Both the position numbers and the translations under genes were made by a program. Shown here piece by piece: positions 40,060 through 49,744 of a stretch of DNA of 64,000 nt. Below the pieces are notes generated by a model. It worked only from the letters and a program-made list of their open reading frames with translations, did no database searches and was not told where the DNA came from. The stretch is taken from the NCBI RefSeq assembly GCF_038148855.1, contig NZ_JBBVGR010000002.1, forward strand, positions 186,001 through 250,000, written 5' to 3'. Origin of the DNA: Phycobacter sedimenti (GTDB lineage Bacteria > Pseudomonadota > Alphaproteobacteria > Rhodobacterales > Rhodobacteraceae). Each line of letters starts with the position of its first letter. Position 1 is the first letter of the stretch.

Positions 40060-42561
40060 TCAGGCCGCGCGGATCTTTTTCAGATCGCTGCGACCAAGGG
40101 ACAGGCGTGCAAGTTCTCCGTAGGTCTTGCGCACCTGGCCGCGTCCTTCGTCGCCCGTGAGGTAGCGCGCAAGGCTCAGCTCCGGGAAGAGCTCGAACAG
40201 CTCGCGCATGTTTTCCGCGGACAGTCCCCGGATTGCCTCTGGGCCGGGCCAGAACGTCTCGGTCGCGATGCCTTCGGCAAAGATCACCTCATGCTGCTCG
40301 GTCATCAGGTGTACATAGGTCACGCCATGGGGGGCAGAGGTTCTTTGTCTGCATTTGCCGTCGATCTTCGACAGCAGTTTGGCTGACAGAAAACTTTCGC
40401 CAAAAGGAAGGTCGCGCTCAAAAGTGCGGCTATGGACCATGAAACGGTGCTGCGGGGAAACCCACATGGGGCGCTCCGGGGACAGAAGGCCATTGGGCGC
40501 GATGCAATAGGGCCGCAGGTGCGGACGCAAGGCCAGTTCTGCTGCGCTCAGGTCACGTTTGCCGACCCAGATGACGGGTTGGTAGCCATTGTCCGCCGTC
40601 TGCAGCAGATCTCCGACCTGGATTTCTCCTGCGGGCACCGCGCCGCGTTTGGTCGCGATCATCACATCCTGCGTGAAGCAGGGAATACCGGCGGCATAGA
40701 GCTGTTCATGCGTGCTCATCTGCGCGGGTGTCACGCCGCTCAGCACAAGCTTTTCCCCGCTTGGGAATGTCAGCAGGGCATTCCCGAAACCGTCATCGCT
40801 GACCACGACGTCGCTGGTGCGCACCGCGCCCAGAGGTCCGGTGCCGCCGGTCAGTTCCGAAACATCCAGCTGATCGTTGTAAAAGCTGTTGGCGTCATCG
40901 TCTCCGAGGTCGAAGTCGCTGATGGTGTCAACGCCTCCGGCAGTCGTAAGGACGACTTTGTCATAGCCCGCACCGCCGGTAATGAGATCGTCGCCGGCGC
41001 CCATCTTGACGGTATCGTCGCCGGCACCCGCATCGATGACCACGCCCGCCGTATCCGCCGAGGCGTCCACGATGTCGGCCTGGTTCGTCAGATCCAGTGC
41101 TTCGATTTCGGAGAAGGTGATCGTGTCGGTGCCGTCCGTTATCGTACCGGCCTCGGGGCCGGTATAGGTCACCGAAACGCCTGTCGTGACCGGGGTCAGG
41201 TCGACCGTATCATAGTCCACCCCGGCTTCGCCCCCCGATAGGGTGTCGTTGCCAAAGCCGTCGGACATGCGGAAGACATCCATGTCGGCCTCGCCGAACA
41301 TCAGGTCGTCGCCCGCACCACCGACCAGCAAGTCGTTGTCGACACCGCCGTAAAGTGTGTCGTTGCCGTCGCCACCCTCCAAGGTGTCGTTGCCTTCAGT
41401 AGCAACGATGCTGTCGTTGCCGACGCCACCGACAAGGCTGTCGTCACCGGCAGAGTTCCTCAGCGTATCGTCGCCTTCACCGCCGAGCAGTGTGTCGTTG
41501 CCAAGGCCGGTGGTCAGATAGTCATCGCCCGCGCCACCCTCGATGTAGTCATCGCCTTCGCCGCCCGCGATCGTGTCGCCGCCATCGCCGCCGTACATGG
41601 TGTCATTGCCGACGCCGCCCTCCATGAGGTCGTTCCCGTCGCCACCATCCAGCATGTCGTTGCCTTCGTCGCCGTAAAGAGCGTCATTGCCGCCCTGACC
41701 ATAGACGATGTCGTTGCCGTCACCGGCGACAATGGTGTCCGCGCCCTGATCAATCACGGTGACAACCGCATCATCGATCACATTCCCGGACAGGGTGAAC
41801 CCTGAAAGACCGACCCGCGTCTGCAGGGTAAACTCAATGGCAGAGCGATCCTCGAACTCCGCAGAAAACCAGGAATCCTGGTCCGTGTACATGTTCGCTT
41901 CGGTACCGGTCGCCGTCACCATGTTTCCGTCGATTGCGGTGTTCAGAGAACTGTCCGCAGAAACGCCGAAAGAGGTGAAGCTGTTGCCGTCGACAACTAC
42001 GGCCTCGGCGTCGCCGTAACCGCTGTTGTCATCGACGTCATTGAAGGTCGCCGTGGAATTCAGGTAGACTGGATTGCCCGTAACCGGATCGAAGAATTCC
42101 AGACGGAAGGTCGCGCGGTCTCCGGCCTGATCGCCATCGAGCAGAATCTCTGCCCCCTCGGCATAGCCAAATCTCACGAGCAGATCGGGATTGTCCTTGT
42201 CAACCAGAACAAGGCGGCCCCAGACCTTGCTGCCGTCTGCCAATGTGGCCACGTCCCGAAAGATCGCACTGTCCCCGGCGGATCCGAGGCCGCCGTCATG
42301 CGAGATGCTCTCAATGTTTCGGATATCCAGACGCAGTGGGCTGGCATCGACGCCCTGGTCAAAACCTTCTCCCATGTCGCCATAGAGAACGTCATTCCCT
42401 GCACCGCCATCGATGACATCGTCGCCTTCTTCGCCGGCAACGGTGTCGTCGCCGCGGGCGGCGTCGATGGTATCGTTCCCGGTGCTTCCGCCCATAATGT
42501 CGGCGCGGTTGGTGCCGGTAAGACTGGCAACAAGGTCATCTACCCACTCTGGTCTGGCCAT
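40060..42561 (-). CDS. RTX calcium-binding exoprotein with C-terminal Hint domain
   Basis: An 833-residue protein. RTX nonapeptides (GGxGxDxUx type: GGAGNDVLYG near 50, then a long run GGDGNDLMEGG, GGDGGDTIAGG, GGEGDDTL and others at about 265-430, plus GAGDDTVKMG-type copies to about 560) bind Ca2+ outside the cell. A Hint module starts at C628 (CFTQDVMIATKRGAVPAGEI, VSPQHRFMVHS, LMTEQHEVIFAEG). RTX-Hint proteins are a Rhodobacterales speciality and go out by type I secretion, so no N-terminal signal is expected or seen. No ABC/MFP secretion genes are adjacent. The ribosome-binding site is weak. Confidence 0.88.
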   Translation of the reverse strand: MARPEWVDDLVASLTGTNRADIMGGSTGNDTIDAARGDDTVAGEEGDDVIDGGAGNDVLYGDMGEGFDQGVDASPLRLDIRNIESISHDGGLGSAGDSAIFRDVATLADGSKVWGRLVLVDKDNPDLLVRFGYAEGAEILLDGDQAGDRATFRLEFFDPVTGNPVYLNSTATFNDVDDNSGYGDAEAVVVDGNSFTSFGVSADSSLNTAIDGNMVTATGTEANMYTDQDSWFSAEFEDRSAIEFTLQTRVGLSGFTLSGNVIDDAVVTVIDQGADTIVAGDGNDIVYGQGGNDALYGDEGNDMLDGGDGNDLMEGGVGNDTMYGGDGGDTIAGGEGDDYIEGGAGDDYLTTGLGNDTLLGGEGDDTLRNSAGDDSLVGGVGNDSIVATEGNDTLEGGDGNDTLYGGVDNDLLVGGAGDDLMFGEADMDVFRMSDGFGNDTLSGGEAGVDYDTVDLTPVTTGVSVTYTGPEAGTITDGTDTITFSEIEALDLTNQADIVDASADTAGVVIDAGAGDDTVKMGAGDDLITGGAGYDKVVLTTAGGVDTISDFDLGDDDANSFYNDQLDVSELTGGTGPLGAVRTSDVVVSDDGFGNALLTFPSGEKLVLSGVTPAQMSTHEQLYAAGIPCFTQDVMIATKRGAVPAGEIQVGDLLQTADNGYQPVIWVGKRDLSAAELALRPHLRPYCIAPNGLLSPERPMWVSPQHRFMVHSRTFERDLPFGESFLSAKLLSKIDGKCRQRTSAPHGVTYVHLMTEQHEVIFAEGIATETFWPGPEAIRGLSAENMRELFELFPELSLARYLTGDEGRGQVRKTYGELARLSLGRSDLKKIRAA

Positions 42562-42858
42562 TGCGTGCTCTCAATCCTGATCGTCGTTTCACCACGGGCG
42601 ACTTTGAAAGAGACAGCGCGATCTCTTTGGCCCGCAGAAGTCCAGCGATACAGGGTTTGCAATAAGGAATGGTAAAGCAGCGTAAATTCGCCATGCACAA
42701 GCGGGTGCGCCGGTGATGGGGCGGCGCGCGGCAAGAGTGGCTTGCCCCAATGTCCGTGTCAGAAAATGGCCAAAGGCGGCGCAGTCAGGTCTGAGGCGTA
42801 CCCGAGCCGGACGCCGGGAGGTGAGGTTCTGTCACGTGGGGCGCACAGCGAAGTGGCG
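42562..42858. other. Gap upstream of the RTX gene
   Basis: About 300 bp between the divergently arranged 5' end of the RTX gene and the 3' end of cbiX. No coding frame, repeat or recognisable operator was found; it should hold the RTX promoter. Confidence 0.4.
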
Positions 42859-43563
42859 TCAGTCCTTGCCTAGGGTGTGCCGGATGGCTCGGGCGATCAG
42901 CGTGGGTACGCCCTCAGCGGAACCCAGCACAGGGAGGAGGGCGCCCTGAAAGGCAGCCTCGGCAAGGGCTTCGGGAATATCCTGTCGCACGTGATCACCG
43001 CTTTGGGCGAAAAACGGCAAACACAGCGTCTGGGCGGGCAGGGCGCGGGCGGCTTCGTCGATGCCGGGAGCTTGCTCGACATAAGCGGGCTCAATCGTTG
43101 CACCCGGCAGCAAGTCTCGCAGGCGGGCGGCAAAATCTTCGGCGGCTTCGGCCGCTTTTGGTCCACGTGCGGACCCGTGCGCGGCCAGCAGAAGGCTGAG
43201 CGGCTGTTCTGACCAGCCTGCGGCGCGCTGCGCTCCGCGCACCATGCCTGCCGCAACACCCGGCAGATCAGGGTCAAGGCCAAACGGGGTGGCCATGATG
43301 TAGTTTCGCCCCTTCAAGCGGTCAGGAAGAACCTTGGAGGTGAACCACCCGCGGGCCATGAAAAACGGGTAGATGACCGCTCCGTCGACCATGACCTTTT
43401 CCAAGGCACCGGGGCATGCCAGCGTGGCTGAGCGTACCTCCCAGCCCGGAAGATGAGTGCCCACAGCATGGGCCACCTCCCGCAAAGCTGCTTCGGGGGG
43501 CTGGGGAGCCGAAGGTTGGCCGTGGGCTACAAGGATGGCCGTGTGTGTGGCTGACATGGTCAT
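42859..43563 (-). CDS. CbiX/SirB-family sirohydrochlorin chelatase-like protein
   Basis: A 234-residue tandem CbiX protein. Both halves begin with a His in a strand-loop: TAILVAHGQPS (residues about 5-15) and LSLLLAAHGSARGPKAAE in the second half, the metal-chelating histidines of class II chelatases. LCLPFFAQSGDHVRQDIPEAL is also typical. It may insert cobalt or iron into sirohydrochlorin or a related tetrapyrrole. No cobalamin or siroheme gene lies nearby, so the metal is unclear. I place the start at ATG 43563; ATG 43557 is equally possible. Confidence 0.78.
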   Translation of the reverse strand: MTMSATHTAILVAHGQPSAPQPPEAALREVAHAVGTHLPGWEVRSATLACPGALEKVMVDGAVIYPFFMARGWFTSKVLPDRLKGRNYIMATPFGLDPDLPGVAAGMVRGAQRAAGWSEQPLSLLLAAHGSARGPKAAEAAEDFAARLRDLLPGATIEPAYVEQAPGIDEAARALPAQTLCLPFFAQSGDHVRQDIPEALAEAAFQGALLPVLGSAEGVPTLIARAIRHTLGKD

Positions 43564-43846
43564 TCGTTCTTTCAACTGTTCTTGCGCCGCCGCGCCCGGC
43601 TGCTGCATTCAGAATACATATGGACAGTGTACGCAAGGTGCCCGCGAACGGATGACTCGGCGCCCGGCTGAAACAGTGGCTTGGCAATCGCATGGCACAA
43701 GTGGATGAGCCAGAGGTCAGCGCGTCAGGGTTGCAAAAAACCTTTAAGACACGGCGGGTTTGAGTCCTTCGTGAATTCGCCGACTTCGCGGCAAAGAAGG
43801 TGGTTGACCTCCCTGTCGCCTTCACCTAAATCACGTCTCACCCTGA

Positions 43847-43920
43847 GCGGGTATGGTGAAATGGTATCATAAGAGCCTTCCAAGCTTAAGGTGCGGGTTC
43901 GATTCCCGCTACCCGCTCCA
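43847..43920 (+). tRNA. tRNA-Gly (TCC), CCA encoded
   Basis: Acceptor GCGGGTA (43847-43853) pairs with TACCCGC. The anticodon loop CTTCCAA gives TCC, the T-arm is CGGGTTCGATTCCCG, and CCA ends at 43920. Seventy-four nucleotides. Confidence 0.96.
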
Positions 43921-44159
43921 AGGTCCCCCGGCACATATCGATCGATGGCGGCGCACACTGCCCGCACCACGCTGACTGCAGTTGGCCGTGGCACGGGCTT
44001 ACCGGCGGCCGGGCGGTGCGTTTCTGCGTCATGCGGCCAGATGCCCTTGGCCTGAGCGCTTGACCTATGGGGCTCGCAAGGCCATGAACCTTCGGGACAT
44101 TGAAAGGCTATCAGACAGGGTACGGCATCTTGTCTGAACGACTGTTAGAAGGATCTGGA

Positions 44160-45959
44160 ATGGCGCGCACGACGGCAGCACCGAACGCGAATGAAGAGCG
44201 GCAGGGATCGCGCAAGATCGGCGTGCTGGCAGCGCTCTGGCCCTTCATGAGACCCTATCGGGCGCTGATGTTCATGGCTACCTGCGCTCTGGTGCTGACG
44301 GCGGGTGTGTCGCTCAGTCTGCCTTTGGCGGTGCGCCGGGTGGTGGACAATTTCCGCTTCTCGGATACGGCGCTTTTGAACCAGTATTTCCTTGCGGCGC
44401 TGGGCATGGCAGCCTTGCTGGCGGTGGGCACCGGCCTGCGCTATGCGCTGGTGACGCGTTTGGGCGAACGGGTGGTGGCCGATATCCGCAAGGCGGTGTT
44501 CGACCGGGTCATCGGCATGAGCCCGGAGTTTTACGAGCGCATCATGACCGGCGAAGTCCTAAGCCGGATCACCACCGATACTACACTGATCCAGTCGGTT
44601 CTGGGTTCCTCTGTTTCCATCGCCCTGCGCAACATGCTCTTGTTCGGCGGCGGCATGATCCTGATGCTTCTGACCTCGGCCAAGCTGACGGGGCTGGTGC
44701 TGCTGATCGTGCCCGCGGTTGTGGTGCCGATCCTGGTGCTGGGGCGCCGTCTGCGGGCGATCAGCCGCGAAAACCAGGACTGGATCGCGGCCTCTTCGGG
44801 GAACGCGGGCGAGGCGCTGGGCGCGGTGCAGACCGTGCAGGCCTTCACCCACGAGGAGACCAGCCGCCAGAAATTCGCGAAGATGACCGAAACGGCCTAT
44901 GACGTCTCGCGCAAACGGATCCGCACGCGCGCTTTTCTGACCGTCATCGTCATCCTGCTGGTCTTTTCCGGTATCGTGGGCGTCCTGTGGATGGGGGCTG
45001 TCGATGTGCGCAGCGGCAATATGAGCGAGGGAAGCCTTGTCCAGTTTGTCATCTATGCTGTGCTTGTTGCCGGCTCCGTCGCGGCCCTGTCGGAAATCTG
45101 GAGCGAGCTGCAGCGTGCGGCCGGTGCGACCGAGCGGTTGATTGAACTGCTCAGTGCAACCGACCCGGTGGTGGATCCTGCGGCTCCCAAGGCGTTGGCG
45201 CAGCCGGTGCGGGGAGAGATCCGCTTTGACAATGTGATGTTCCGCTACCCGGCGCGCCCGGACGTTCTGGCGCTGGATGACGTCTCCCTCGTCATTCAGC
45301 CGGGGGAAACCATTGCCTTTGTCGGCCCGTCCGGTGCGGGGAAGACCACCATCATTCAGCTGATACAGCGGTTTTATGACCCCAATGAGGGCGCGGTGCG
45401 TCTGGATGGGATCGCGCTCAGCGATCTTCAACGGGATGACTTCCGCAAACATATCGCCATGGTCCCGCAGGATCCGGTGATCTTCGCCGCTTCGGCCCGT
45501 GAAAACATCCGCTTCGGTCGTCCCGAGGCCAGCGATGCCGAGGTCGAGGCCGCCGCAAAGGCCGCCGCCGCGCATGAGTTCATCTCGGCGCTGCCCGAAG
45601 GCTATGACAGCTATGTGGGCGAGCGCGGCGTGATGCTGTCGGGCGGTCAGAAACAGCGCATTGCCATCGCCCGTGCGATCCTGAGGGATGCGCCGGTTCT
45701 GCTTCTGGACGAGGCGACTTCGGCGCTTGATGCCGAAAGTGAGCGACTTGTGCAGGCTGCCGTGGATGACCTCAGCCAGGGCCGTACGACCCTGATCGTC
45801 GCGCATCGTCTTTCGACTGTGAAAAAGGCGGATCGGATCGTTGTGATGGACCAGGGCCGGATTGTTGCGACCGGCACCCATGATACATTGGTGGCAGAGG
45901 GCGGTCTTTATGCGCGCCTGGCGCGGCTTCAGTTCACCGACGGGCTTGCTGCAGAGTAA
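44160..45959 (+). CDS. ABC exporter, fused permease and ATPase (MsbA-like)
   Basis: A 599-residue half-transporter that would work as a homodimer. Six membrane helices lie within residues 25-310. The ATPase follows, with Walker A GPSGAGKTT, Q-loop VPQDPVIF, signature LSGGQKQRIAIARA, Walker B VLLLDEATSALD and switch His in IVAHRLSTV. It resembles multidrug/lipid exporters; the substrate is unknown. ATG 44160 has AAGGA upstream; the frame extends 60 bp further without a ribosome-binding site. Transcribed in the same direction as the following acyl-CoA synthetase, with 190 bp between. Confidence 0.9.
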   Translation: MARTTAAPNANEERQGSRKIGVLAALWPFMRPYRALMFMATCALVLTAGVSLSLPLAVRRVVDNFRFSDTALLNQYFLAALGMAALLAVGTGLRYALVTRLGERVVADIRKAVFDRVIGMSPEFYERIMTGEVLSRITTDTTLIQSVLGSSVSIALRNMLLFGGGMILMLLTSAKLTGLVLLIVPAVVVPILVLGRRLRAISRENQDWIAASSGNAGEALGAVQTVQAFTHEETSRQKFAKMTETAYDVSRKRIRTRAFLTVIVILLVFSGIVGVLWMGAVDVRSGNMSEGSLVQFVIYAVLVAGSVAALSEIWSELQRAAGATERLIELLSATDPVVDPAAPKALAQPVRGEIRFDNVMFRYPARPDVLALDDVSLVIQPGETIAFVGPSGAGKTTIIQLIQRFYDPNEGAVRLDGIALSDLQRDDFRKHIAMVPQDPVIFAASARENIRFGRPEASDAEVEAAAKAAAAHEFISALPEGYDSYVGERGVMLSGGQKQRIAIARAILRDAPVLLLDEATSALDAESERLVQAAVDDLSQGRTTLIVAHRLSTVKKADRIVVMDQGRIVATGTHDTLVAEGGLYARLARLQFTDGLAAE

Positions 45960-46149
45960 ACACCACCCAGGGTGCCCAATATTCGTATCTGACCGGGTTT
46001 CCCCTTGGTAAACTGGTGCTTTGTCGCAGCGTAAAAAGGCTGCTTGCCTTGACGTGACCTCTGCGCTGCGCTTGCACAGCGCGGGTTTTGCACCCATTTT
46101 AGTTGCAGGAGACAATACCCCCGAAAACAGGGGGCAGGGGAGGACATCA

Positions 46150-48060
46150 ATGCCGTTTGCCACGTTGGAAGACACCAAGGCGGTCGAGAAAGAAATGTCG
46201 TGGGAGCAGCGGGATCTGCCTGCGACTCTGTACGGGCTGTTGTCGCGTACGGCAGGCAAGTTCCCAAACAACAATGCGATCAGCTATCAGATCTTTTCCG
46301 GTCCCAAGGACAAGGCCGAAACCCTGACCTGGAGCCAGCTCAAGGACCAGGTGACTCAGGCGGCAAACATGTTCCGCGAGCTTGGCATCGGCGAGAATGA
46401 CGTGGTTGCCTATGTGCTGCCGAATTGTACCGAGACGCTGGTGACCATGCTGGGTGGCGCCGTGGCTGGGATCGTCAATCCTATCAACCCGCTGCTGGAG
46501 CCTGAACAGATCGCCTCGATCCTGCGGGAAACCAACGCCAAGGTGGTGGTGACACTCAAGCCCTTCCCCAAGACGGATGTGGCCCAGAAGGTGGCCGAGG
46601 CTGTGCGCCACGCGCCCCATGTGAACACCATCCTGGAAGTGGACCTGAACCGCCATCTGACGCCTCCGAAGTCGTGGATCGTGCCTCTGGTGCGTCCCAA
46701 GCTGGATAGAAACAAGGCGCAGCTGGCCCATGCGGATTACAAGAGCTTCACCAAAGAGCTGCGCAAACAGCCCACGACGCTGCAGTTTGCTGACAGTACG
46801 GAAGATCGTGTCGCCTGCTACTTCCACACCGGTGGCACCACGGGCATGCCCAAGGTGGCCCAGCACAAGTATTCCGGTATGATCTACAACGGCTGGATCG
46901 GGCACAGCCTGCTGTTCACTGAAGAGGACAATATCATGTGTCCTTTGCCGCTGTTCCACGTTTTTGCCTGTCACGTGATCGTCATGGCGGCGGTTGCTTC
47001 TGGGGCGCATGTGGTCTTCCCCACGCCTCAGGGTTATCGCGGAGATGGGGTGTTCGACAACTTCTGGAAACTGATCGAACGCTGGAAGATTTCTTTCATC
47101 ATCACTGTGCCCACGGCGATTTCCGCCAAGATGCAGCGCCCGGTGGATGCGGATATCTCTACCGTGAAGACCGCGTTCTCGGGCTCCGCTCCGTTGCCGG
47201 TGGAGCTGTTCCGCCGGTTCGAGAAGGCGACCGGCGTCAATATCGTCGAAGGCTACGGTCTGACCGAAGCGACCTGTCTTGTGTCCTGCAACCCGGTGGA
47301 CGGCGAAAAGAAGATCGGCTCGATCGGCATTCCCTTCCCCTATACGGATGTGAAGATCATCAAGTCCACCGCCGATGGGCTGGTGGAATGCGGCACCGAT
47401 GAGGTGGGCGAGATCTGCGTTTCCAACCCCGGCGTCTATGCGGGCAATACCTATACCGAGGCCGAGAAGAACGCGGATCTCTATTTCCACGACAGCTACC
47501 TGCGCACAGGGGATCTGGGCCGTATCGACGCCGATGGCTATGTCTGGATCACGGGCCGCGCCAAGGATCTGATCATTCGCGGTGGCCATAACATCGACCC
47601 CGCCGAGATCGAGGAGGCGCTTTTGGGTCATGAGGCCGTGGCCTTTGCCGGTGCCATCGGCCAGCCGGACCTGCACGCGGGCGAGGTGCCTTGCGCCTTT
47701 GTCGAACTGGTCGAGGGCGCCAGCGTGACCGCAGAAGAGCTTATGGATTACTGCAAGGTCCATATCCATGAACGCGCGGCGATCCCGAAACACATGACCA
47801 TTTTGGACGAGCTGCCCAAGACCGCCGTTGGCAAGGTCTTCAAGCCGGATCTGCGCAAGAATGCCATCACGCGCATCTACAACGAGGCGCTGCTGAAGGC
47901 GGGTCTGCCTGCCCGTGTCGAAGCGGTGATCGACGACAAGAAACGCGGTCTGGTGGCACAGGTCGAGGCAAACGGCTCCTGCGATGCCGAAATCGCTCAG
48001 GTTCTGGGCGGCTTCACCCGCCCGTGGGAGCATCTGCCACAGGCTCAGACTGCGGCCTGA
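46150..48060 (+). CDS. AMP-forming acyl-CoA synthetase
   Basis: A 636-residue ANL enzyme that activates a carboxylic acid with ATP and CoA. The P-loop is present as YFHTGGTTGMPKVAQHKYSG, with GYGLTEATCLVSCNP (A5), YLRTGDLGRID (A7), GRAKDLIIRGGHNIDPAEIE (A8) and PKTAVGKVFKPDLR with the A10 lysine. The PLPLFHVFACHV region and overall length fit medium/long-chain or unusual acyl-CoA synthetases; the substrate is not assigned. ATG 46150 lies five bases after GGGGAGGA. A perfect hairpin terminator follows. Confidence 0.9.
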   Translation: MPFATLEDTKAVEKEMSWEQRDLPATLYGLLSRTAGKFPNNNAISYQIFSGPKDKAETLTWSQLKDQVTQAANMFRELGIGENDVVAYVLPNCTETLVTMLGGAVAGIVNPINPLLEPEQIASILRETNAKVVVTLKPFPKTDVAQKVAEAVRHAPHVNTILEVDLNRHLTPPKSWIVPLVRPKLDRNKAQLAHADYKSFTKELRKQPTTLQFADSTEDRVACYFHTGGTTGMPKVAQHKYSGMIYNGWIGHSLLFTEEDNIMCPLPLFHVFACHVIVMAAVASGAHVVFPTPQGYRGDGVFDNFWKLIERWKISFIITVPTAISAKMQRPVDADISTVKTAFSGSAPLPVELFRRFEKATGVNIVEGYGLTEATCLVSCNPVDGEKKIGSIGIPFPYTDVKIIKSTADGLVECGTDEVGEICVSNPGVYAGNTYTEAEKNADLYFHDSYLRTGDLGRIDADGYVWITGRAKDLIIRGGHNIDPAEIEEALLGHEAVAFAGAIGQPDLHAGEVPCAFVELVEGASVTAEELMDYCKVHIHERAAIPKHMTILDELPKTAVGKVFKPDLRKNAITRIYNEALLKAGLPARVEAVIDDKKRGLVAQVEANGSCDAEIAQVLGGFTRPWEHLPQAQTAA

Positions 48061-48083
48061 GCCAAACGAAAACGCGACACGGC

Positions 48084-48106
48084 AAAGCGCCCTCCGGGGG
48101 CGCTTT
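48084..48106 (+). terminator. Terminator after acyl-CoA synthetase
   Basis: AAAGCGCCC (48084-48092) and GGGCGCTTT (48098-48106) form a perfect 9-bp stem with a 5-base loop, followed by a GT-rich tail, 24 bp after the stop. Confidence 0.75.
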
Positions 48107-48183
48107 GTTGTCGTTTTGGCATTCCCTTTCTGCCTCTTCGTGGCCTAGGCTTTGCAGGCAGGAATACTGGAGGCGTCCTTGTC

Positions 48184-49110
48184 ATGGACTATGAAAAGCT
48201 GATCGATGCGGAAACCTGGGGCTTTATCCGCAAGACTGCGGACTGCTACCCGGCAGATACGGCGGAGCGGTCCATCGCCGAGCAGCGCGCGATCTATGAT
48301 GCAATGTCCGAGAGTTTCCGAGCACCGCGCCCGGATGTGGTTGACTGCACCGATACCCTCGCTTCCGGGGTTCCAGTGCGCGTCTACACCGCAGGCGATC
48401 CAACCCGCACGGTGATGTACTGCCACGGCGGCGGCTTTGTCGTTGGCGGCCTTGAAAGCCACGATGACGTCTGCGCCGAGATTTGTGCACAGAGCGGCTA
48501 TCGTGTGGTGGCCGTGGACTATCGCCTCGCACCCGAGCACCTGCACCCGGCCATGTTCGAGGATGCAGGGGCGGCCTTTGAATGGTGTCTCTCCGAATTT
48601 GACGGAGGTATCGTTTTGGCGGGCGACAGCGCCGGGGCGAACCTCTGTGCGGCGGTGGCGCATCGCGCGCGCGGGTCAACCGACCGCTTGTTGGGCCAGG
48701 TTCTTGTCTACGGCGCCTTTGGCGGGGATGTGAACGCCGGATCCTACGTTGAGCACGCCGATGCTCCGATGCTGACCCGTGACGAGATCCTGTTCTATCA
48801 GCGCATCCGCTGCGTGGGGGGCACCCCGCCCAAGGGCGATCCCACATTCGCACCGCTTCATGACAGCGACTTCTCTGACCTTCCGCCGACCGTTCTGGTC
48901 ACCGCCGATTGCGACCCGGTGCGCGATGACAGCCGCGCCTACCGGGATCGGATCCTTGCCGCAGGGGGCAGGGCACATTGGATAAACGAAGAGGGCCTTG
49001 TGCACGGCTATCTGCGCGCCCGCCATTCGGTTCAGCGTGCGCGCGACAGTTTCGAGCGGATTTCAGTGGCGATCGAGGCCCTGGGCCAGGAGGTCTGGCC
49101 CTACGACTGA
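48184..49110 (+). CDS. Alpha/beta hydrolase, hormone-sensitive-lipase (family IV) esterase
   Basis: A 308-residue cytosolic esterase. The oxyanion-hole motif HGGG is in VMYCHGGGFVVGG, the nucleophile Ser in LAGDSAGANL, the Asp in VTADCDPVRDD and the His in GLVHGYLRAR. These are the four hallmarks of family IV/HSL carboxylesterases. It likely acts on short acyl esters. GGAGG precedes ATG 48184 at a spacing of ten. It converges on the YARHG/DUF4453 gene four bases downstream. Confidence 0.9.
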   Translation: MDYEKLIDAETWGFIRKTADCYPADTAERSIAEQRAIYDAMSESFRAPRPDVVDCTDTLASGVPVRVYTAGDPTRTVMYCHGGGFVVGGLESHDDVCAEICAQSGYRVVAVDYRLAPEHLHPAMFEDAGAAFEWCLSEFDGGIVLAGDSAGANLCAAVAHRARGSTDRLLGQVLVYGAFGGDVNAGSYVEHADAPMLTRDEILFYQRIRCVGGTPPKGDPTFAPLHDSDFSDLPPTVLVTADCDPVRDDSRAYRDRILAAGGRAHWINEEGLVHGYLRARHSVQRARDSFERISVAIEALGQEVWPYD

Positions 49111-49114
49111 ACGG

Positions 49115-49681
49115 TCACCCTGCGTACTGCTGGCAGGGCACCTCTCCGATGCGTTCGTAGTTCATCCAGCCACCGCTGATCGTGCGCCAGTCGCCCCTGC
49201 CCTGAGAGACGGTGACATAGGTCCAACCGGCGCCGGGCCAATGCCCGTATGACACGGTTTGCCCCGGTATGATGGAGCCCACGACGGGGGTGTCGGCGCC
49301 TTGGCCTGCGTGCAGCGTGACCTGTGGCCCCATCCAGCCGATACAGGCGCTTTGCCCTTCGTCGGGGATCGGAATGTCCCAAAGCTGCCGCCGCACAAAG
49401 AGGTCATCGAGATCAAGGTGCGGCTGCTTTGTGTTTACACGGCAGGACATCTATTTTTCGGCGGCGCGCAGCCTTGCGACGGTCCGATTGTCCTGGGGGC
49501 TGAGCGTGACGGACTTGCCGATACAGGGGCCTGTGCCAAAGACAGCCTGTCCCAGAACCGATCCAAAGCAATACCCTGCCTGATCCATGATCGCATTGCG
49601 CGTGTACCAGAGATCGTGGCAGTAATCGCTGGCCGCAGCAGGACCGGCCAGCAAGGTGAGGGCAATTAGCATTCGTTTCAC
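49115..49681 (-). pseudogene. YARHG-DUF4453 protein gene interrupted by an in-frame amber codon
   Basis: From GTG 49681 (GGGAG upstream) the frame encodes a signal peptide (MLIALTLLAGPAAA) and a YARHG-type domain (YCHDLWYTRNAIMDQAGYCF). It stops at TAG 49453-49451. The next codon is ATG and the same frame continues as CRVNTKQPHLDLDDLFVRRQ through GWMNYERIGEVPCQQYAG, the DUF4453 half. In homologues these halves form one periplasmic protein, with a Gln/Glu-like residue before the Cys-Arg-Val-Asn. One C-to-T change of CAG would create the stop. So this is a nonsense mutant, a readthrough case or a sequencing error; reinitiation would yield a second half without a signal peptide. Confidence 0.75.
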
Positions 49682-49744
49682 GGGTAGCTCCCTTGGCAAT
49701 CTAACTGTGGCGCCAAAACTTCGCAGCTTTTGATTGCAAAAGGA

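Noticed and set aside
41200..42500. Regularly repeated segments as a possible CRISPR array
   Set aside because: These are degenerate codons for RTX GGxGxD nonapeptides inside one open reading frame, not identical repeats with unique spacers.
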